Below, piece by piece: positions 10,340 through 21,786 of a stretch of 43,905 bases of DNA. The notes beneath the pieces are model-generated. The model was not told the origin of the DNA. It did no database searches and saw only the letters and a list, made by a program, of their open reading frames with translations. Position 1 is the first letter of the stretch, and every line of letters begins with the position of its first letter. The stretch is from Hysterium pulicare CBS 123377. Its lineage: Eukaryota; Ascomycota; Dothideomycetes; Hysteriales; Hysteriaceae. The position numbers and the translations under genes are program-made. Where the stretch lies: positions 1-43,905 of the forward strand of contig AJFK01000896.1 of NCBI GenBank assembly GCA_000467715.1. The letters are read 5' to 3'.

Positions 10340-10568
10340 GGGGTGTCATAATTCGTCGTTCTCAGAGGGTATCAATATTCCTTGTACTGCGAAACCCTTT
10401 GTCTGTACAGGTCCAGAAGGTATCTATTCTATGTAATACCTTCAGGCTAATTCCAAGGTTGGTAAATGGCTTTTAAGCCTTGTACACAGTCTAAATCGGC
10501 TCTGTAGCGGGTAGTACAGCAGGTGGTAGGCGCAGACGTACCCGCCGTGCTTCATGATATACTCGACA
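10340..10568 (+). mobile_element. MITE-like repeat, copy 3 (about 229 bp)
   Basis: The left end GGGGTGTCATAATTCGTC (10340-10357) is the best preserved terminus of the family and is almost identical to the end of copy 1. The core has TCTAAATCGGCTCTGTAGC and GGTGGTAGGCGCAGAC. The right end near 10553-10568 is degenerate, so the boundary is approximate. Confidence 0.65.
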
Positions 10569-11036
10569 AAAACTGGAACCGAGGATCATAATTACCTCCA
10601 CCTTACACGTTCAAACCGTTGAAGCGGTGTAAACCCGTACTATTCTCATCGTTGCTCCCAATCAGCGCTGTTATCGTGACCTACCAGGTGAGTTTTCCAC
10701 GTGGCGAGCCTGCTGACAATGGATTTCGAACACTTTGCGGTCAGTTTTTTGACAAGCGCCTCTCACCAAGGGAAGGTAGAAGTAAAGAACCTTCAAACAA
10801 TGTGCGGCGAGTTGGTTTTCACCTTGTCGTGAAACCAGGTCCGGCTCGAAGCTTATCTTATACTGTTATTCGAACAAAACTTTCTGATCTCATTCTGATC
10901 CCATTGTTTCGAAGCTTGTTATATCATATGAACCTGATCTGTGCTTCGGTCATTTCTGTTACGCCGTAGATCTCTTCTCAATTTTTCCCACGTCTATCAA
11001 AACAATTTTCTCACAAAGACCACCCGTCTCTCTGAG
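10569..11036. promoter_or_regulatory. Intergenic/promoter region
   Basis: No gene is supported. An open frame at 10619-10969 has no recognisable features. CACGTG lies near 10697. The CT-rich stretch after 10960 leads to the start at 11037. Confidence 0.3.
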
Positions 11037-12302
11037 ATGTACTCCAGAATCAGTTCTACGACCGGTACCTTCCCTCGAAGGAGTGAGGTGCGAGATTTAG
11101 CACCTGACAAATCGCTGAGTCGTCAATCCGACGAAGGTCGTCAAGCAATCTCATCGAATGCAGATGCACCACACCTGGACGAACTGGATCAACGAAATAA
11201 CTTCGTTGCTGAGGAAATGAAAACCATGGGAGGAGTCGATCTGAAAGATGATTCTTCGTCGGTCTATTCAGCACAGAGCCAATCATCAACTCCTGACCGC
11301 CAAAGCCCCCGTGCTAATTTGCAGGGATGCGGGCTGCTGTTACCAAAGGGTCAAGGAATGACAGCGGAGGATCTTGCCTTAGAATACCAAAGAGCCATCA
11401 TGGATAATTTCAATTTCAGCTTCGAAGACCGCACAACGACAGGTACAATTGCACATGGAATTTCCGAGCAGCTGGGATCCAAGAACACTTTTCAGAGACT
11501 GCTCGACAAAAGGCTTCAACAAATCAGCCAAAGGAAGAGGATCAGTACCGTTCCATCCATCGCCTACGAAGAAAGCGAGGGAATGCGCATGGAGATGTCA
11601 CAACGACCAACTGCATGGGCGGGACAAGTCTCCTCCATGCACAAAGCCGAGCTGTTGCGCCTGGGCCGGTTGCCGCTATCCCAAGAGCAGCCAAAGCAGA
11701 GCAAGAGCTTGACAAGAGTCCTCAGCAACGTGGTCAAGAACAGTAGCCTATCATACCTCGAATGCAAACCCTTGATTGGCAACCCAACTGATTTTCATAA
11801 AGTCGGAAATTCGATGACACCATCTTCAGATGGAAGTGTTTCTGGCTCAACATCACATAGCAGGCCTTCGCACCAGGTCATATCAAAAGAAGACGAAAAG
11901 ACCAATCAGTTCAGCTGGTTCGACCGCTCCGTTAGTTCTGAGTTGGACTCCTACGGCCTCAGCAGTCCTCGTGGACCAGATACAGTATTCCGAAAGCATT
12001 ACGGTGAGATCACTTGCGAGCCAAGGTCAATCTACAGTGAAGATGTGTACGACTCTAAAGCCACTGTTTCGGAGCTTATGCAGCCTGGTGGAAAAGACTC
12101 ACGGGATCGGAAAGCATCGCGGAACAAACCTCGTAACTTTTACCGACTCTTTTCAACCCAGGAAAAAAGAGCAAAATTAAACGTGCGAAGCGGTGAACCT
12201 TTGACAAAGAATGCTACTACTCCGAAAATACCGAAGGAATCTGGACCTGGGGGTGTCAAGAGGAGATTCTCGAAGCTGTTCAGGGAATCTAAGACGATGT
12301 GA
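11037..12302 (+). CDS. Disordered Ser-rich hypothetical protein (421 aa)
   Basis: Single exon; ATG 11037 is the first ATG in the frame. The product is rich in Ser, Arg, Lys, Gln and Thr and looks largely disordered. It has a short predicted helix around the stretch LPKGQGMTAEDLALEYQRAI and a strongly basic C-terminus (KRRFSKLFRESKTM). No catalytic domain, signal peptide or membrane segment is seen. The basic tail could bind nucleic acid or membranes, or act as a nuclear signal; that is inference. I do not recognise the family. Confidence 0.65.
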   Translation: MYSRISSTTGTFPRRSEVRDLAPDKSLSRQSDEGRQAISSNADAPHLDELDQRNNFVAEEMKTMGGVDLKDDSSSVYSAQSQSSTPDRQSPRANLQGCGLLLPKGQGMTAEDLALEYQRAIMDNFNFSFEDRTTTGTIAHGISEQLGSKNTFQRLLDKRLQQISQRKRISTVPSIAYEESEGMRMEMSQRPTAWAGQVSSMHKAELLRLGRLPLSQEQPKQSKSLTRVLSNVVKNSSLSYLECKPLIGNPTDFHKVGNSMTPSSDGSVSGSTSHSRPSHQVISKEDEKTNQFSWFDRSVSSELDSYGLSSPRGPDTVFRKHYGEITCEPRSIYSEDVYDSKATVSELMQPGGKDSRDRKASRNKPRNFYRLFSTQEKRAKLNVRSGEPLTKNATTPKIPKESGPGGVKRRFSKLFRESKTM

Positions 12303-12582
12303 ACGTGAACGTGAACGGTAGATTGATGGACGGATGAGAGGGCATAATGTTTTCGAACATACGTACGTGGCCACGAGTGCCTCAATTCAAGTATAGTCTC
12401 AGCTTAGCGAAACAATTGATATGACTTTGAAATTAAAACAGCCTTGCCTTCACATTTGATGCCTTCAGTGAAAAACAATATGCACGTCATCGCTTAGCGT
12501 ATTTTATCGGCTGAACTTCGGAGGTGAACCCGGGCAATTTTTCCCGACCCTCGAAATTTCACTTTCCCTTCACACTCGAGCT

Positions 12583-12612
12583 ATGTGTGCAGCAAGAAAG
12601 ACCATGTTCTGA
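12583..12612 (+). promoter_or_regulatory. Upstream ORF in the URB1 leader
   Basis: ATG 12583 opens a 9-codon frame ending at TGA 12610-12612, only 3 nt before the URB1 start at 12616. It contains a second ATG in frame. If transcribed, it could limit or tune translation of URB1 by requiring reinitiation or leaky scanning. Confidence 0.5.
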
Positions 12613-12615
12613 ACC

Positions 12616-15600
12616 ATGAACAAACGAGCAGCCTCCGAGGCCAACATCAAGGCCACTCGTGAAAGGAGACACCCAAAAAGACAGAGAGTTGAGAGCCCCA
12701 TTGACCATGCTCTCAAATTGCCAGTCTCGCAGCCCGAAGAAGTTACCTCAGCAGGACAGTTGCAGAAGCTGCTACTCTTTGAGCAGGGTGCAGCAGCTGA
12801 GCTTCGAACTGGTATGCCCTTGATGTCCGACAGTCGGAGAAAAGCTAACGGTTTATAGGTCTCCGAACCTTCAGAAGCTTCCTCAATTCTATATTGTACC
12901 CCACCGACGATGTCACCTCCGACTTGCCTAGACGACGAGCTATACTGCGCGAGTTTCTGGAATCGCAAATGAAGAAGGACCACAAAGCTCAAGACGACAT
13001 TTTCCTTCCAAATCTGATACAGGCATGGGCGTATGCCGCGGAGACAAATTTCGAGAACTTGCTTTCCAATGTGACTACTGTGCTCGCATTGCTTCTCAAA
13101 ACTCTATCGAAGGACTCAGAATTTCACGACTATGGCCTTAATCTTTGCAAGACAATCCTCCAACCACTTCAGGCGAAACTTTTCAACCGCAGCCTGTCTT
13201 CAAACAATAGTGATCCCGTCATCTCACCAGTTCTGACCCTGCTCACGGAGATTGTCTCGTTCAAAGAGGGTACATTAGCGAAGGCGGTTTACTGGAAACG
13301 AGACTTTACTCTTGACTCACGAATACTTGCTAAGAACCTTGGGCGATGGAACGATCAGTCTGGAGATCAGCGGAGACCCTCTGTGCGTAGTCAAGCTGTG
13401 CGATATCTATTGTCCCATCTCCGATATCAAGATGAAGTCGCCAAGGTCGAAATACTGAGAAACCCACTCATCATTCGAGCACTCTTCGACCATATCGGCA
13501 CTGATCCGTCATATTTGGCATTGGAAATTCTGGATGTTTTAAAGAACCATGTGTTCATGGATAAAACCGTTCCTCGAAAGACCAAGAGTTATATTTTGAC
13601 TGAGAAGACGCTTTCCAGAATTGCAGAGCTCTACAGACTTGGGCCGACGAACGAATCTTCTCCGGATGTGCAAAGGACTCCTGATGTAGTTGCTCATGAG
13701 TTTCTACTTCTTGTTTGTACTAACCCAGACATGGGTGTGATGCTCAACTCCTTTGCGTTTTATCCCCCCGGAAGTGAAAAAGATGATCTGGATGACGTAA
13801 TGGGAGGTTCCACAAAAGGTTTCGTCGATTTCGGTCTCGATACGCTTGGTAAATATGACAATACAGTGTCGGTGCGAAACATTATTCTGGCAGAATTCGC
13901 CCAAAATTTACGACCATTCTCGAGTACTCTGCAACAAGAGCTACTTCTTGCCATTTTCAAAGCATGCCCGGAAATTGTTGCAGACTATTTCTTCAGGAAA
14001 GCGACATTCGATTATGAACCGAAACTCACGGCAACTTGGATAGGATACTCCTCTTTTATATTTCAGTCTATCCAACTGCCTGTGCCACAGTATTTCGGCA
14101 AGAGGCATTCGTACGGAAATATGCCACCCCATACGTCTATTCTCATTCAAAGTGTTCTACCGCAACCTTTGACGCAAAAGGCCTTGACGAAATGTTTGAA
14201 CCACAAGTCGGATCTGATAACGTTTTTCGCCGTCCGCGTTCTCACTGTGGCTTTTCAGAAACTCCAAGCCGTCATGGAGGAATTCCAAAAAGCATCTTCG
14301 GGAGGATCTCAGATTTGGAAAGAAGCTTCTCGGCGTCTTGTCGCCGATTTCTGTCAGCGGTGCCCACAGATGAGCACCGTCATATTTGCATTTCGGAGGA
14401 TACCCCCGGAGAAGCCCATGCAACGTGAAGCTATCACCAGGCTACTAAGGATGTACTATGAAGCCATCCCTCAGGTAGCACTCCATGAAAAATTCGATAT
14501 ATCCGTCCCGCTATGTAACGTTCTGGCTCGAGCATCGGGTATCACGGAGGCACTGGAAGACAAAGATCTTCGAATTCTTGAACTCGAACACTTAGTTCAG
14601 ATTGCGCGCCATTCGCCCAGCATGCATTGGTGGCAGAACCATGGTATGTACTATCTTGTCTCTGTTTTGGACTACCCAGCTAACGACTATCTAGAATCGC
14701 TGCAGTATTCACCTTTCGTGACACTGCTCAAACTTGTGGCGACATCAAATGACACAGAATCATACACCGGAATCAAAAGCCTCTTGATTTCTATCGTCCG
14801 AGATCATGACCTACTCCAAATGACAACTAAACCGTCCGCTCTTGATGCTCTCCTTGCTACGCTTAAAGATTTATGCACAGCATCTTGCGGTCAGGTACTT
14901 GAATTCCTGGATGATTGCTGCCGGCGATTTGTAAAGAGACCCGTCAAGTACCAAGATGATCTCGACGCAATGGCTTCCTCAAACTCGGACAAGTCAACAC
15001 TCACGTCTACGAATGGTCCCTTGAGCCCCTTACTGATGACTCTTGTCGAACAATGGGCGTTTAAGGGTAAATCGGAACCGAAACAGAGCCCCGCTGAGAC
15101 TATTGCACATTTTCTGGCAAGACTTCTCTTCCTCTTGAAACGAGTTGGTGAAGATGAAGAACTACTTTGCCGCACTCGTGATGCGCTTATAGAATCATCT
15201 CATAAAGCTTATCAATCTATCTTGAAAGACTCGTTCCTATGGAAGATGGCTAAGGAGAGAGCTAAAGATGTACTGAGATCGTCAAGCACACCGGAAGTTG
15301 AGGGCTCATACGAGAGCTCTGCCAGCCCTCCCGTTACAGATCAAACGCAAGATGTTGAAATGGTCGACTTGGAGATCCCTCCTGCAGAAGATGAAAAGCA
15401 CGCGGGACTCTATCGTTGGAAGCAGAAAGATCTAGAGGAAAGTCTAGAAGATGGAGACGTAGGCGAATTAATCTTATGTCTTTGCTCACAACATACCGAA
15501 ATCCGATTACAGGCCCTCATGAGTATCAAACAACTCATGGCAAAGATCGAAGTAAGTAATTTGCGGTTGTTATGTTATACCATTCTAACGGTTACAGGAC

Positions 15601-16300
15601 ACTAAAAATGCGGATTTCGAACAAATTCGCTTACTGCTTGGAGAGGCTGTAGAGACCGCCCAGTCCACTGTGGACAACACGCCTCTACCTTACGTTGCCG
15701 GTGTCTTCGCCGCTCATGCAGCCAAAGCTCTTATTGACCCTACTCACTTCATGTTCCCCAAAATCAATCACTTTATCCACCGTCGACCCATTTGGACAGT
15801 TGACAAATTACCAACTTATTTTGCGGCTCACATCATCCGAAGCGAGCCTGATGAAGACGATAGCTACCACAAAGAGGTGGACTGGCTTCTGGAATACTTC
15901 ATCGACTGTCTCCGCACGCCTCAGGTAAGTGCTAGACGTTCTAGCGCGTTGCTTTCCGGTCATTCACTAATGTGTACTCTAGGACATAGAGATTTTCAGA
16001 GCCAAAGACATGTTCGAACGCATACTAGGTCATTATGCTTCTCCTTCTTGCTCAATTTCAGCAAAAGAGAGGATAGTCAGGCTACTGTTCCGTGCGGCCG
16101 CGGTAGGTGGCAGTACCATACTCATAACGCGCTCAGGTCTTTTCAGCTGGATTCGGGCGAGGATCTCCACAAAAGACCACCGGCATGTTATGCTAGCCCG
16201 TCTCGCATCGCGCTTATACGAAACCTGTGATCAGGCCAAGGTCGATGAATGGAGTGGCGGCATGGGTAAGGCCGTAATAGGAGTATCCCATGAGTCATAA
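12616..16300 (+). CDS. URB1: Nucleolar pre-ribosomal-associated protein 1 (Urb1/Npa1; 1177 aa)
   Basis: Exons 12616-12811, 12859-15551, 15598-15924 and 15983-16300, all with GTANGT/GTAAGT donors and YAG acceptors and joining in frame. Urb1/Npa1 is a large nucleolar scaffold of early pre-60S particles and helps fold the 25S rRNA domains. The N-terminus is basic (residues 1-25, nuclear-signal-like). It is followed by the family's conserved entry (LRTFRSFLNSILYPTDD) and long alpha-helical repeats. The C-terminal part after about residue 960 (exons 3-4, including ITRSGLFSWI) matches the conserved Urb1 C-terminal region. The length fits filamentous-fungal orthologues. It is preceded by a uORF. Confidence 0.93.
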
Positions 16301-16524
16301 CATGATAAGTTCATGTTGTTCGTGGGGTCTTGATCATGTATGGAAGCGATCGCAATCAAGATGCTTGGTTTGATGGTCAAGTGCGTTCAGCGTGGAAAGC
16401 GATGGACGTCTAGTCTGTTCAATGCGCGAGAGGCTTACGCTTGAGATGGCCAATACCCAGTAACGGTATATCAATATAAAGAAGTTTCTGGAATCACGAT
16501 AGAGATGTTTCCTAAGTTCACAAT
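16301..16524. other. URB1 3' flank
   Basis: No gene; short intergenic stretch before a repeat element. Confidence 0.3.
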
Positions 16525-16725
16525 GGGTGTTATTATTAGTGGTCCTACAGACTTCTAAAGCCGTACACAAGTCTAGGTAGACTCCATAAGCTGCTTGTTA
16601 AATAGTCTTAAGGATGGCAACTTGCTTTAAGGCCTGGTACCGAGGCTGAACCTGCTTCGTAGGCAGGGGGAAAAGACGGTGATAAGCGCAGGCCTATCCT
16701 CTGAATGTGACGAATTACAACGCCC
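16525..16725 (+). mobile_element. MITE-like repeat, copy 4 (about 201 bp)
   Basis: The left end GGGTGTTATTATTAGTG (16525-16541) pairs with the right end GACGAATTACAACGCCC (16709-16725) at 12 of 17 positions as inverted copies. The core contains CTTAAGGATGGCAAC, CTTTAAGGCCTGGTACC and TTCGTAGGC. The size matches copies 1 and 2. This copy defines both termini best. Confidence 0.75.
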
Positions 16726-17440
16726 GCTGTGGTTCTGACAGGTATAAGAATATGGTGATGGCTATGCATTTCGGGTGCAGTGGCCAAGGCTTGCCTCAGG
16801 CCACAATCGAGATCTACGTACACATGACACCGCCTTAACTTCGGCAGGCTTGGCAGAGTCGACTTGAAGTGAAGTTGATCGACGCCCATGAACCAAAGGC
16901 ACCATACTCCTCACTTCTACTACAACAAACAACCGTTCACCGGAGGGCTATACTCGCAGAAACTGAGATACCAAACACGACCTTGTCATACCCTCAAGAA
17001 CACCTACCTCCGCAAAGACAACCCCCCCTCAATCGCACTTGCTCAAAACCTCGCCCGCAAGGGTACCCACAGGTATGCAGTCCGCCTGAAAATCCTCACA
17101 TCCGTTCTGTTACACTCACTCAGAGCTCCCTGCAGATTCCAATATTTGCTAACGCTTTGGAACTAAGTCTAGACATCTTTCTTCAAACTCACGTTCCCTC
17201 CCGCTGAAATACGTTTGACCACCGCCATCATTATCATTGTTGTTTGACACTTTGGAAAACTACGCCGATTTGTATTGTCATTCGGAGCATTTCCAAGTGG
17301 CTCGCCCCAAGGCAGCCTCCTTGGATGGTTCCTGAAGCCTTAGAAAATTCCTCCACCAACGAATACACACCCCTCCTCTATTAACACACACCGCTCTATT
17401 GCCACCATTTACAAAGATTTGTCGCAACTTAAGCAAAAGA
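16726..17440. other. Intergenic region and promoter
   Basis: Two overlapping frames around 16870-17207 are open but have no protein-like features and lie in C-rich DNA. The region probably holds the promoter and leader of the gene at 17441; pyrimidine- and A-rich sequence precedes its ATG. Confidence 0.3.
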
Positions 17441-20119
17441 ATGACTCGTGAAATCATTCGTTACTCTCCGGAGCAGCTCGAACATCTTCGCGCGTCACCA
17501 CTTGTCCACAAGCCAGATGGACTCCCTTCCATTGAGCAATGGATGGACCCTCCAGCGGATCAAAATAACAGGAGACCAAGATCAGGAGTTCTGCGGGATG
17601 GTGATCCTCCTTCAAATGGAGACATTCGTTCTGACCGTCCCCTCTTGATCAATGCGGGCATGGGCCACTTTGGCAGACGGTCAAGCACTCGTAAGTGCTA
17701 CGTATAGTTTGGTAGTACTCAATTTGCTAATTAAACCTCAGAGCCTGAGGACACCGTCCTCGGACCTCCCAAACTCTCCTTCACATCTGCCTCACGCACC
17801 GCAAAGAATGCCGAAGCAGAGAAACGCACGAATACCACCCAAGAAGGCGACGGCTCACTCGGCGACCGTTTTGCTTCTCGCGATCGATGGACGAGGGACC
17901 GCGATTCTGACCGGAATCGTGACAAGGTTGGCTATACAAATGGTCGACGCACAACTCGCGAGGATGGTGAAGGTTGGACCAATGTCAAGTCGCGCAAGAG
18001 CTTAGGGCAAGAGGATTTCGATCGAGTTCAGCGAAACGGTGACCGTGACAAAGATCGACTTCCAAAGGACAATGAAATGGAAACTCTCGACATGGGGTCG
18101 CGCCGCACTGCAATGGGTCGTTGGGGTCGTCGCGATGATAAAGAACCCGAAGGCAACAAAACCCGCACTTCCGGCCAAGGCTGGAGAGATAGAGAGAAAG
18201 AGCGTGATCAAGATAAGGACCGGGATTGGACAAGAAGTGGAGCTAGGATAGAAGAAGACCCTGAATGGATGGATACGCCTGTGGTGACCGAAAAGAAGCA
18301 GTCCCATACTCAAGAAGACTTCCAACGGTGGAAAGAACGCATGAAAGCAAAAGAGACACCCGTAGAGGAGAAGCAGCCTGCTACAGAACCTCCTCCGAGC
18401 GTTCTTGAACAATCAAGCGCAACAGTTGGCTTTGTCAGCGCGGCTACTCCTAAGCCCATTACTCCTCTTGCGATAGAAGGCGGTGGCTTGGACAACCTCT
18501 TTGGAAATTGGGCTAAAGATAAGGGATTGGATGTAAATAGCACCGAAAGCCTGCCCTCGAAGGCTGTGAAAAGCAAAGCAAAGTCATCCAGATTTGCCGG
18601 CTTATTTGCGCCTACCGAAGAACATGCAAAACCAACACCCCAGCTACCAACTCAACAGCTACCGTCTCAGCAGCCACCGTCTCAGCAGCCACCGCCTCAG
18701 CAGCTATCGTCTCAGCAACTGCCGGCTCCCACACCTGCGTCTCCAGGACCTGTGGCCAATGGAAATAACGAGGACAAGGAGGGCTTTCAGCGGATTCTGC
18801 AGATGCTCGGTGGGGTCAATATTTCTGGTCCGCCAACTTCACAGCAAGAATCTGTTTCAACTAATGGTATGAGGCAAGGTGGCCTTCGTCTTGATTTCCT
18901 ACAGCAGCAACCGCCAGACGAGCGGCCGGATAGCACCCCAGCCAATCGTCAACAAGTTCCGCGTACCCGTGAAGAGCGGAATGCTTTCATCGATTCCGTA
19001 CTGGCACCGAGACCTTCGCAACCCCTATTTTCTCCCGAGTTGGAGTCTGGCCTTGAACAACATCGTGCCTCTCGACCCGAGTCGAACCGTCCAGGCGATG
19101 ACTTCCCAGTTCAACCACCACCGCGGAACAGCAGTGCACAAGATGCGCATAACCTGCAAGCTTTGCTAGGAGGTCGTGCAGGCCAGGACCAGTCCCGCGA
19201 TAGTAACAAACGAGATTTCTTGCTTGCCCTTATGCAGCAGCCCAGGGGAACGCCGCCGCAAATGTTGAACCAGAACATGCCACGCCCGCCACCTGAAAAT
19301 CAAAACTTCCTACCGTACCTGGACATGAATGCACAGAAAATGCAAGGCCAGTCGAAGGGTCGCGGCCTTCCGCCGGGTGTGTTTGAGAACCCTCCGAATA
19401 TGTTCTCGGAGCTGGATATGCGACGTGAGGCCGAGAGGCGCGAAACAAATATGCGCGAAGCCAATATGCGCGAACTGCGTGAGGCCAGCATCCGCGAAGC
19501 CAATATGCGCGAAGCGAGTATGCGTGATATGGGAATGCCACAGCCCGAGGCTTTGCGTAAGAATCTTCAACGTCTTCCACCTGGCATCTTCCCTGAAGAT
19601 CCATCGATCGCCAACCTTCAGCGCCGCAACACGGTGGACAATAACATGCCACGACAGATGACCAATATGGGTATTCCACAACAACCCATAAATGACCTTC
19701 CTCCATACATGAGAAACCAGGGAATGCCACCCACACCCCAAGATCGTATTGCCCCTCCACCCGGATTTGGGCCCGGAGGAATGCGTCAACCGCCCGGATT
19801 TGGTGGACCTCAAGGCGGACCGCAATCACAAATGGGACCGCTCTCCGCTGGAAGTACTCCCTTTGGCCATCCGGGTATGCCTCCTCCCCGTGGACTTGGC
19901 GGGATGGGCTTTCCAGGTCAGGGTCAAGGACAGATGCCTCCACCAGGCCCACCTCAGGGCTACTTTCCACCTCCTGGATTTCCTCCGATGGGTATGCAGC
20001 GAGGCGAAGACCCCAGAATGATGATGGGGCGACCGGACTTTGATCAATTCAGTGGACCGAACCAGCCGGGGCCTCAGAGGCCGGGTGGTAGGCCGCCGGG
20101 CATGTTCAATATGCCATAA
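17441..20119 (+). CDS. Disordered Gln/Pro-rich protein, possible eIF4E-binding (Eap1/4E-T-like) (875 aa)
   Basis: Exons 17441-17690 and 17742-20119 (51-bp intron, GTAAGT...CTCAG, CTAAT branch). The N-terminus, MTREIIRYSPEQLEHLRASP, has the form of the canonical eIF4E-binding segment (YxxxxL) as placed in 4E-T/Eap1-type proteins. It is followed by a conserved PDGLPSIEQW block, an Arg/Asp-rich stretch, EDPEWMD and a charged helix (EDFQRWKERMKAK). Then come Q-P-S-Q pentapeptides (15-bp DNA units, about 18641-18725), NMREA-type repeats (about 19430-19540), and a Pro/Gly/Met-rich C-terminus. By analogy it may repress translation or promote mRNA decay in cytoplasmic granules. The disorder makes the family call tentative. 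Confidence 0.85.
18641..18725 (+). repeat. 15-bp tandem repeat coding Q-L/P-P-S-Q units
   Basis: About five to six imperfect 15-bp units (CAGCCACCGTCTCAG type) in frame inside the disordered protein. Units are in multiples of three, so copy-number change keeps the frame. Confidence 0.8.
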
Positions 20120-21018
20120 ACATACACTTTATCACATACGTCCTTCTCTTCTACTTGTTTTGGGTCAACACGAGGTGGAATGGATATGAATACGAAACAC
20201 ACTGTACCTACAACTCCTTCTAGGTACATGTAACTCTTCTTTCGGGCTTTCCTCCCTCCAGCTTTTCTGTCGTCAGGCATGCGAAAAATTATATCTTACT
20301 CGATCACGAAGCGCGGAGCATGGAGTCTGGGGTTCAGCGTGGGCTATAGGATTCAATGGAAGGGTTTGTCCCCGCCACTAAAGCGAAGCAGGCGAGTTTT
20401 GTCGATGACTTCATACCTTTGTGTTTTTAGCCTTTTTGTCTCCCCTTTTTCCTATTTGCCTCCTACTTAACTCCCTCCTCTCTGCTCTCTGCTTTGCCAT
20501 CCTCTCATGACATGGCAGACAGCGAAGGCTCGGAGAGAGTTGCGGATCGTGTGCAAATACTAATGCAATATTTTGGGGAATGGATACGTATGCTCGAGTG
20601 GAGCACACATCAGATTATCAGATGGACGGATGAGTGGTTATGCTGCATGTCATGTGTGACAAAGCATGGGGCTTTAATGGCCGCCGGTTTTTCTGTTCTC
20701 TCAGCTGAGCTAGTATCCTTCGGAATTCTCTCTCGGGTGGCGCTGAGAGAGTAGAGGATTTAGTTTAGATCGGGTACAGGAAAATGCAAGTGTTGGAGTA
20801 GATAAAAGAGGTGCTTTCTTGTGTGTGATGTGGATGTGAAGTCTATTCTATTGGTATGATGCTAACGATAGCTATGATCCCTGCCTGCTCTCTCTCTTTC
20901 ACTGCTACTGGCGTTTGGTATTATCTAGTTCTTGTCGACTCTTTTAGTACTCGTCTTTTGTGTCCCAGCTCTCTATCTCTTCCGTCCCTTTTCCCTGTCA
21001 CGCATCTTCTCTTCGACT
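20120..21018. other. Intergenic region between convergent genes
   Basis: About 900 bp containing the 3' ends of two convergent genes. I see no gene, RNA or repeat; short frames are composition only. Confidence 0.35.
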
Positions 21019-21786
21019 TCACTGCGTCTCTCGTCCTTGCTCTTCTGGTTGCTGGTCTCCAGGTTGCTGATTTCTAGGCCGCTGGTCTTTTGGTAGCCGA
21101 ACTATTGGGCGCTGATTTCCGGGTTGCTGGTCTTCTAGCTGCTGGTCTCTAGTGTGCTGGTCACCAAATTGTTGAGCTCCATGTTGCTCGTCTTCTGGAT
21201 GTTGGGCTTCAGGTTGCTGGCCTCCCGGTTGCTGGGCACCAGGTTGTGGAGCTTCGTGTTGCTGGCCTCCAGGTTGCTGTTCTCCATGCTGCTGGACTCT
21301 AGGCTCTTGACCTCCATGCTGCTGATATCCAGGCTGGTGAGCTCCTGGTTGATGATTTTCATGTTGGTAAACTCCAGGCTGTTGGCTCCATGGTTGCTGA
21401 TTTCCTAATTGCTGACCTCCTGGGTACTGGCCACGAACAACAAGCTGGCCTCCATGCTGCTGACCTCCCTGTCCCTGGCCATATCCTCCTACACCCCATG
21501 CTTGCTCTCCTGCTTGCCCACCATACCCATACCCATACCCATATCCATATCCCTGTCCTCCAGTCTGCCCACCTGCTTGCTGGAATCCTCCTACTTGCTG
21601 TACTTGTCTCTGCATCCACTCGGTCCAGGCAGCGAAGCAGTTCGGACAACTCCAAGGTAACCGAGTAGAAACATTTACCAGATTATCACAAAGGTTGTTG
21701 AAGGACATGGAGGCCTGGGTACAGTAGATGCGCTGGTTTGAGGCCCAGTGACCGCAGGTGAAGGTGAAGTATATTGCGAAACACAT
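21019..21786 (-). CDS. Cys-containing N-terminus plus Gln/Pro/Gly repeat protein (255 aa)
   Basis: Single exon. Residues 1-55 contain five or so Cys/His-type residues (CGHW, CTQ, CDN, CPNC) plus aromatic positions, resembling a small metal- or disulfide-stabilised module. Residues about 70-95 are Gly/Tyr repeats (GYGYGYGYGYGG, from a CCCATA microsatellite). The remaining about 160 residues are degenerate units of about 7-8 residues ending in QQPG or QQHG. There is no obvious signal peptide. This is a known fungal style: a short cysteine module followed by low-complexity tail. Its function is unknown. The tail frame is kept open across the repeats, which supports coding. Confidence 0.6.
   Translation of the reverse strand: MCFAIYFTFTCGHWASNQRIYCTQASMSFNNLCDNLVNVSTRLPWSCPNCFAAWTEWMQRQVQQVGGFQQAGGQTGGQGYGYGYGYGYGGQAGEQAWGVGGYGQGQGGQQHGGQLVVRGQYPGGQQLGNQQPWSQQPGVYQHENHQPGAHQPGYQQHGGQEPRVQQHGEQQPGGQQHEAPQPGAQQPGGQQPEAQHPEDEQHGAQQFGDQHTRDQQLEDQQPGNQRPIVRLPKDQRPRNQQPGDQQPEEQGRETQ
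21060..21430 (-). repeat. Minisatellite coding (x)QQPG units
   Basis: Imperfect 21-24-bp tandem units of the form CTCCAGGTTGCTGG (plus strand), all in frame with the minus-strand gene. A separate CCCATA microsatellite lies at about 21523-21552. Confidence 0.75.

Noticed and set aside
16870-17207. Plus-strand frames as a small gene before the eIF4E-binding-like protein
   Set aside because: Two overlapping frames with no supporting splice sites or motifs; probably leader DNA.
19230-19970. Long minus-strand open frame opposite the Gln/Pro-rich protein
   Set aside because: It is a composition shadow of the repeats on the coding strand, without start context or motifs.
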